Source: Alphaproteobacteria bacterium
GTDB taxonomy: Bacteria; Pseudomonadota; Alphaproteobacteria; Rhodobacterales; Rhodobacteraceae
Assembly: GCA_024279075.1 (NCBI GenBank)
Contig: JAJRRX010000343.1
Coordinates: forward strand, 1-5,280
Direction: 5' to 3'
DNA: 5,280 nucleotides
Both the position numbers and the translations under genes were made by a program. Positions 5,167 through 5,280 of this stretch are shown in pieces. Within the stretch, counting starts at the first letter, position 1, and each line of letters opens with the position of its first letter. Below the pieces are notes generated by a model. It ran no database searches and had not been told where the DNA came from. It saw nothing but the letters and a program-made list of their open reading frames with translations.

Positions 5167-5280
5167 TTAGCGCCCAGCTTTGCGCCAGCTTTCGCGCTTG
5201 CGATAGAGCGTGGAGGGCGAAACGTCGAGCATCCGCGCGGCTTCTGGCACCGAGCCGTTACACTCGGAAATGGTGGCCTC
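5167..5280 (-). CDS. C-terminal end of a Fis-family (probably sigma-54-dependent, NtrC-type) regulator, partial
   Basis: Only the last 37 codons are inside the window; the gene continues beyond 5280. The peptide is a Fis-type helix-turn-helix (HTH_8): helix SVPEAARMLDV (10-20) followed by the recognition helix SPSTLYRKRESW (21-32), then a short basic tail KAGR and TAA at 5169-5167. The pattern 'NGS-V-EAA-LLDVSPSTLYRK' is typical of the DNA-binding end of bacterial enhancer-binding proteins that activate sigma-54 RNA polymerase, often response regulators. The receiver and AAA+ domains that would prove this lie outside. Its gene ends 107 bases before cdd on the same strand. No strong terminator is visible between them, so some read-through into the salvage operon is possible. 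A Fis-like protein or another HTH_8 protein is the alternative. Confidence 0.8.
   Translation of the reverse strand, partial: EATISECNGSVPEAARMLDVSPSTLYRKRESWRKAGR

Overview
The window reads as a piece of an alphaproteobacterial chromosome, most likely Rhodobacterales (Roseobacter-like). This is inferred from the moderately high GC, the gene order cdd-deoA-deoB-add-upp, the alphaproteobacterial flavour of the cytidine deaminase (CAEAGAI motif) and adenosine deaminase (EVCPGSN motif), and a Fis-type regulator tail beside the operon. No rRNA, tRNA, insertion sequence, CRISPR array or phage gene was seen, and no gene in the window is broken.

Layout. Bases 1-37 are an AT- and purine-rich leader, or the very end of an upstream gene. 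Then comes uraD (OHCU decarboxylase, last step of urate to S-allantoin) on the + strand, 41-526. A 9-bp perfect hairpin (532-553) separates it from a convergent five-gene operon on the - strand, transcribed from right to left: cdd (5059-4664), deoA (4664-3357), deoB (3357-2161), add (2164-1190) and upp (1188-559). The junctions are extremely tight: TGATG, TAATG, ATGA, then a single base between stop and start, so translational coupling is likely throughout. Upstream of cdd is a 107-bp intergenic region (5060-5166) holding a plausible sigma-70 promoter and several dyads. To its right, the last 37 codons of a Fis-family (NtrC-type) regulator enter on the - strand (5280-5167).

How the genes work together. 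Cdd deaminates (deoxy)cytidine to (deoxy)uridine. DeoA cleaves deoxyuridine or thymidine to base plus deoxyribose-1-phosphate. DeoB moves the phosphate to give (deoxy)ribose-5-phosphate. Upp uses uracil and PRPP to remake UMP. Add deaminates (deoxy)adenosine to (deoxy)inosine. The unit is therefore a nucleoside salvage and catabolism operon. It lacks deoC, a purine nucleoside phosphorylase, a nucleoside transporter and a local repressor, which would have to lie elsewhere. uraD belongs to purine base catabolism and faces the salvage operon tail to tail.

The genes are ordinary housekeeping and salvage functions; I see no convincing sign of an undescribed system. The points most worth a look are the cytidine deaminase that lacks the usual zinc-thiolate arginine, the dyads over the operon promoter, and the uncertain substrate of the Add-family enzyme.
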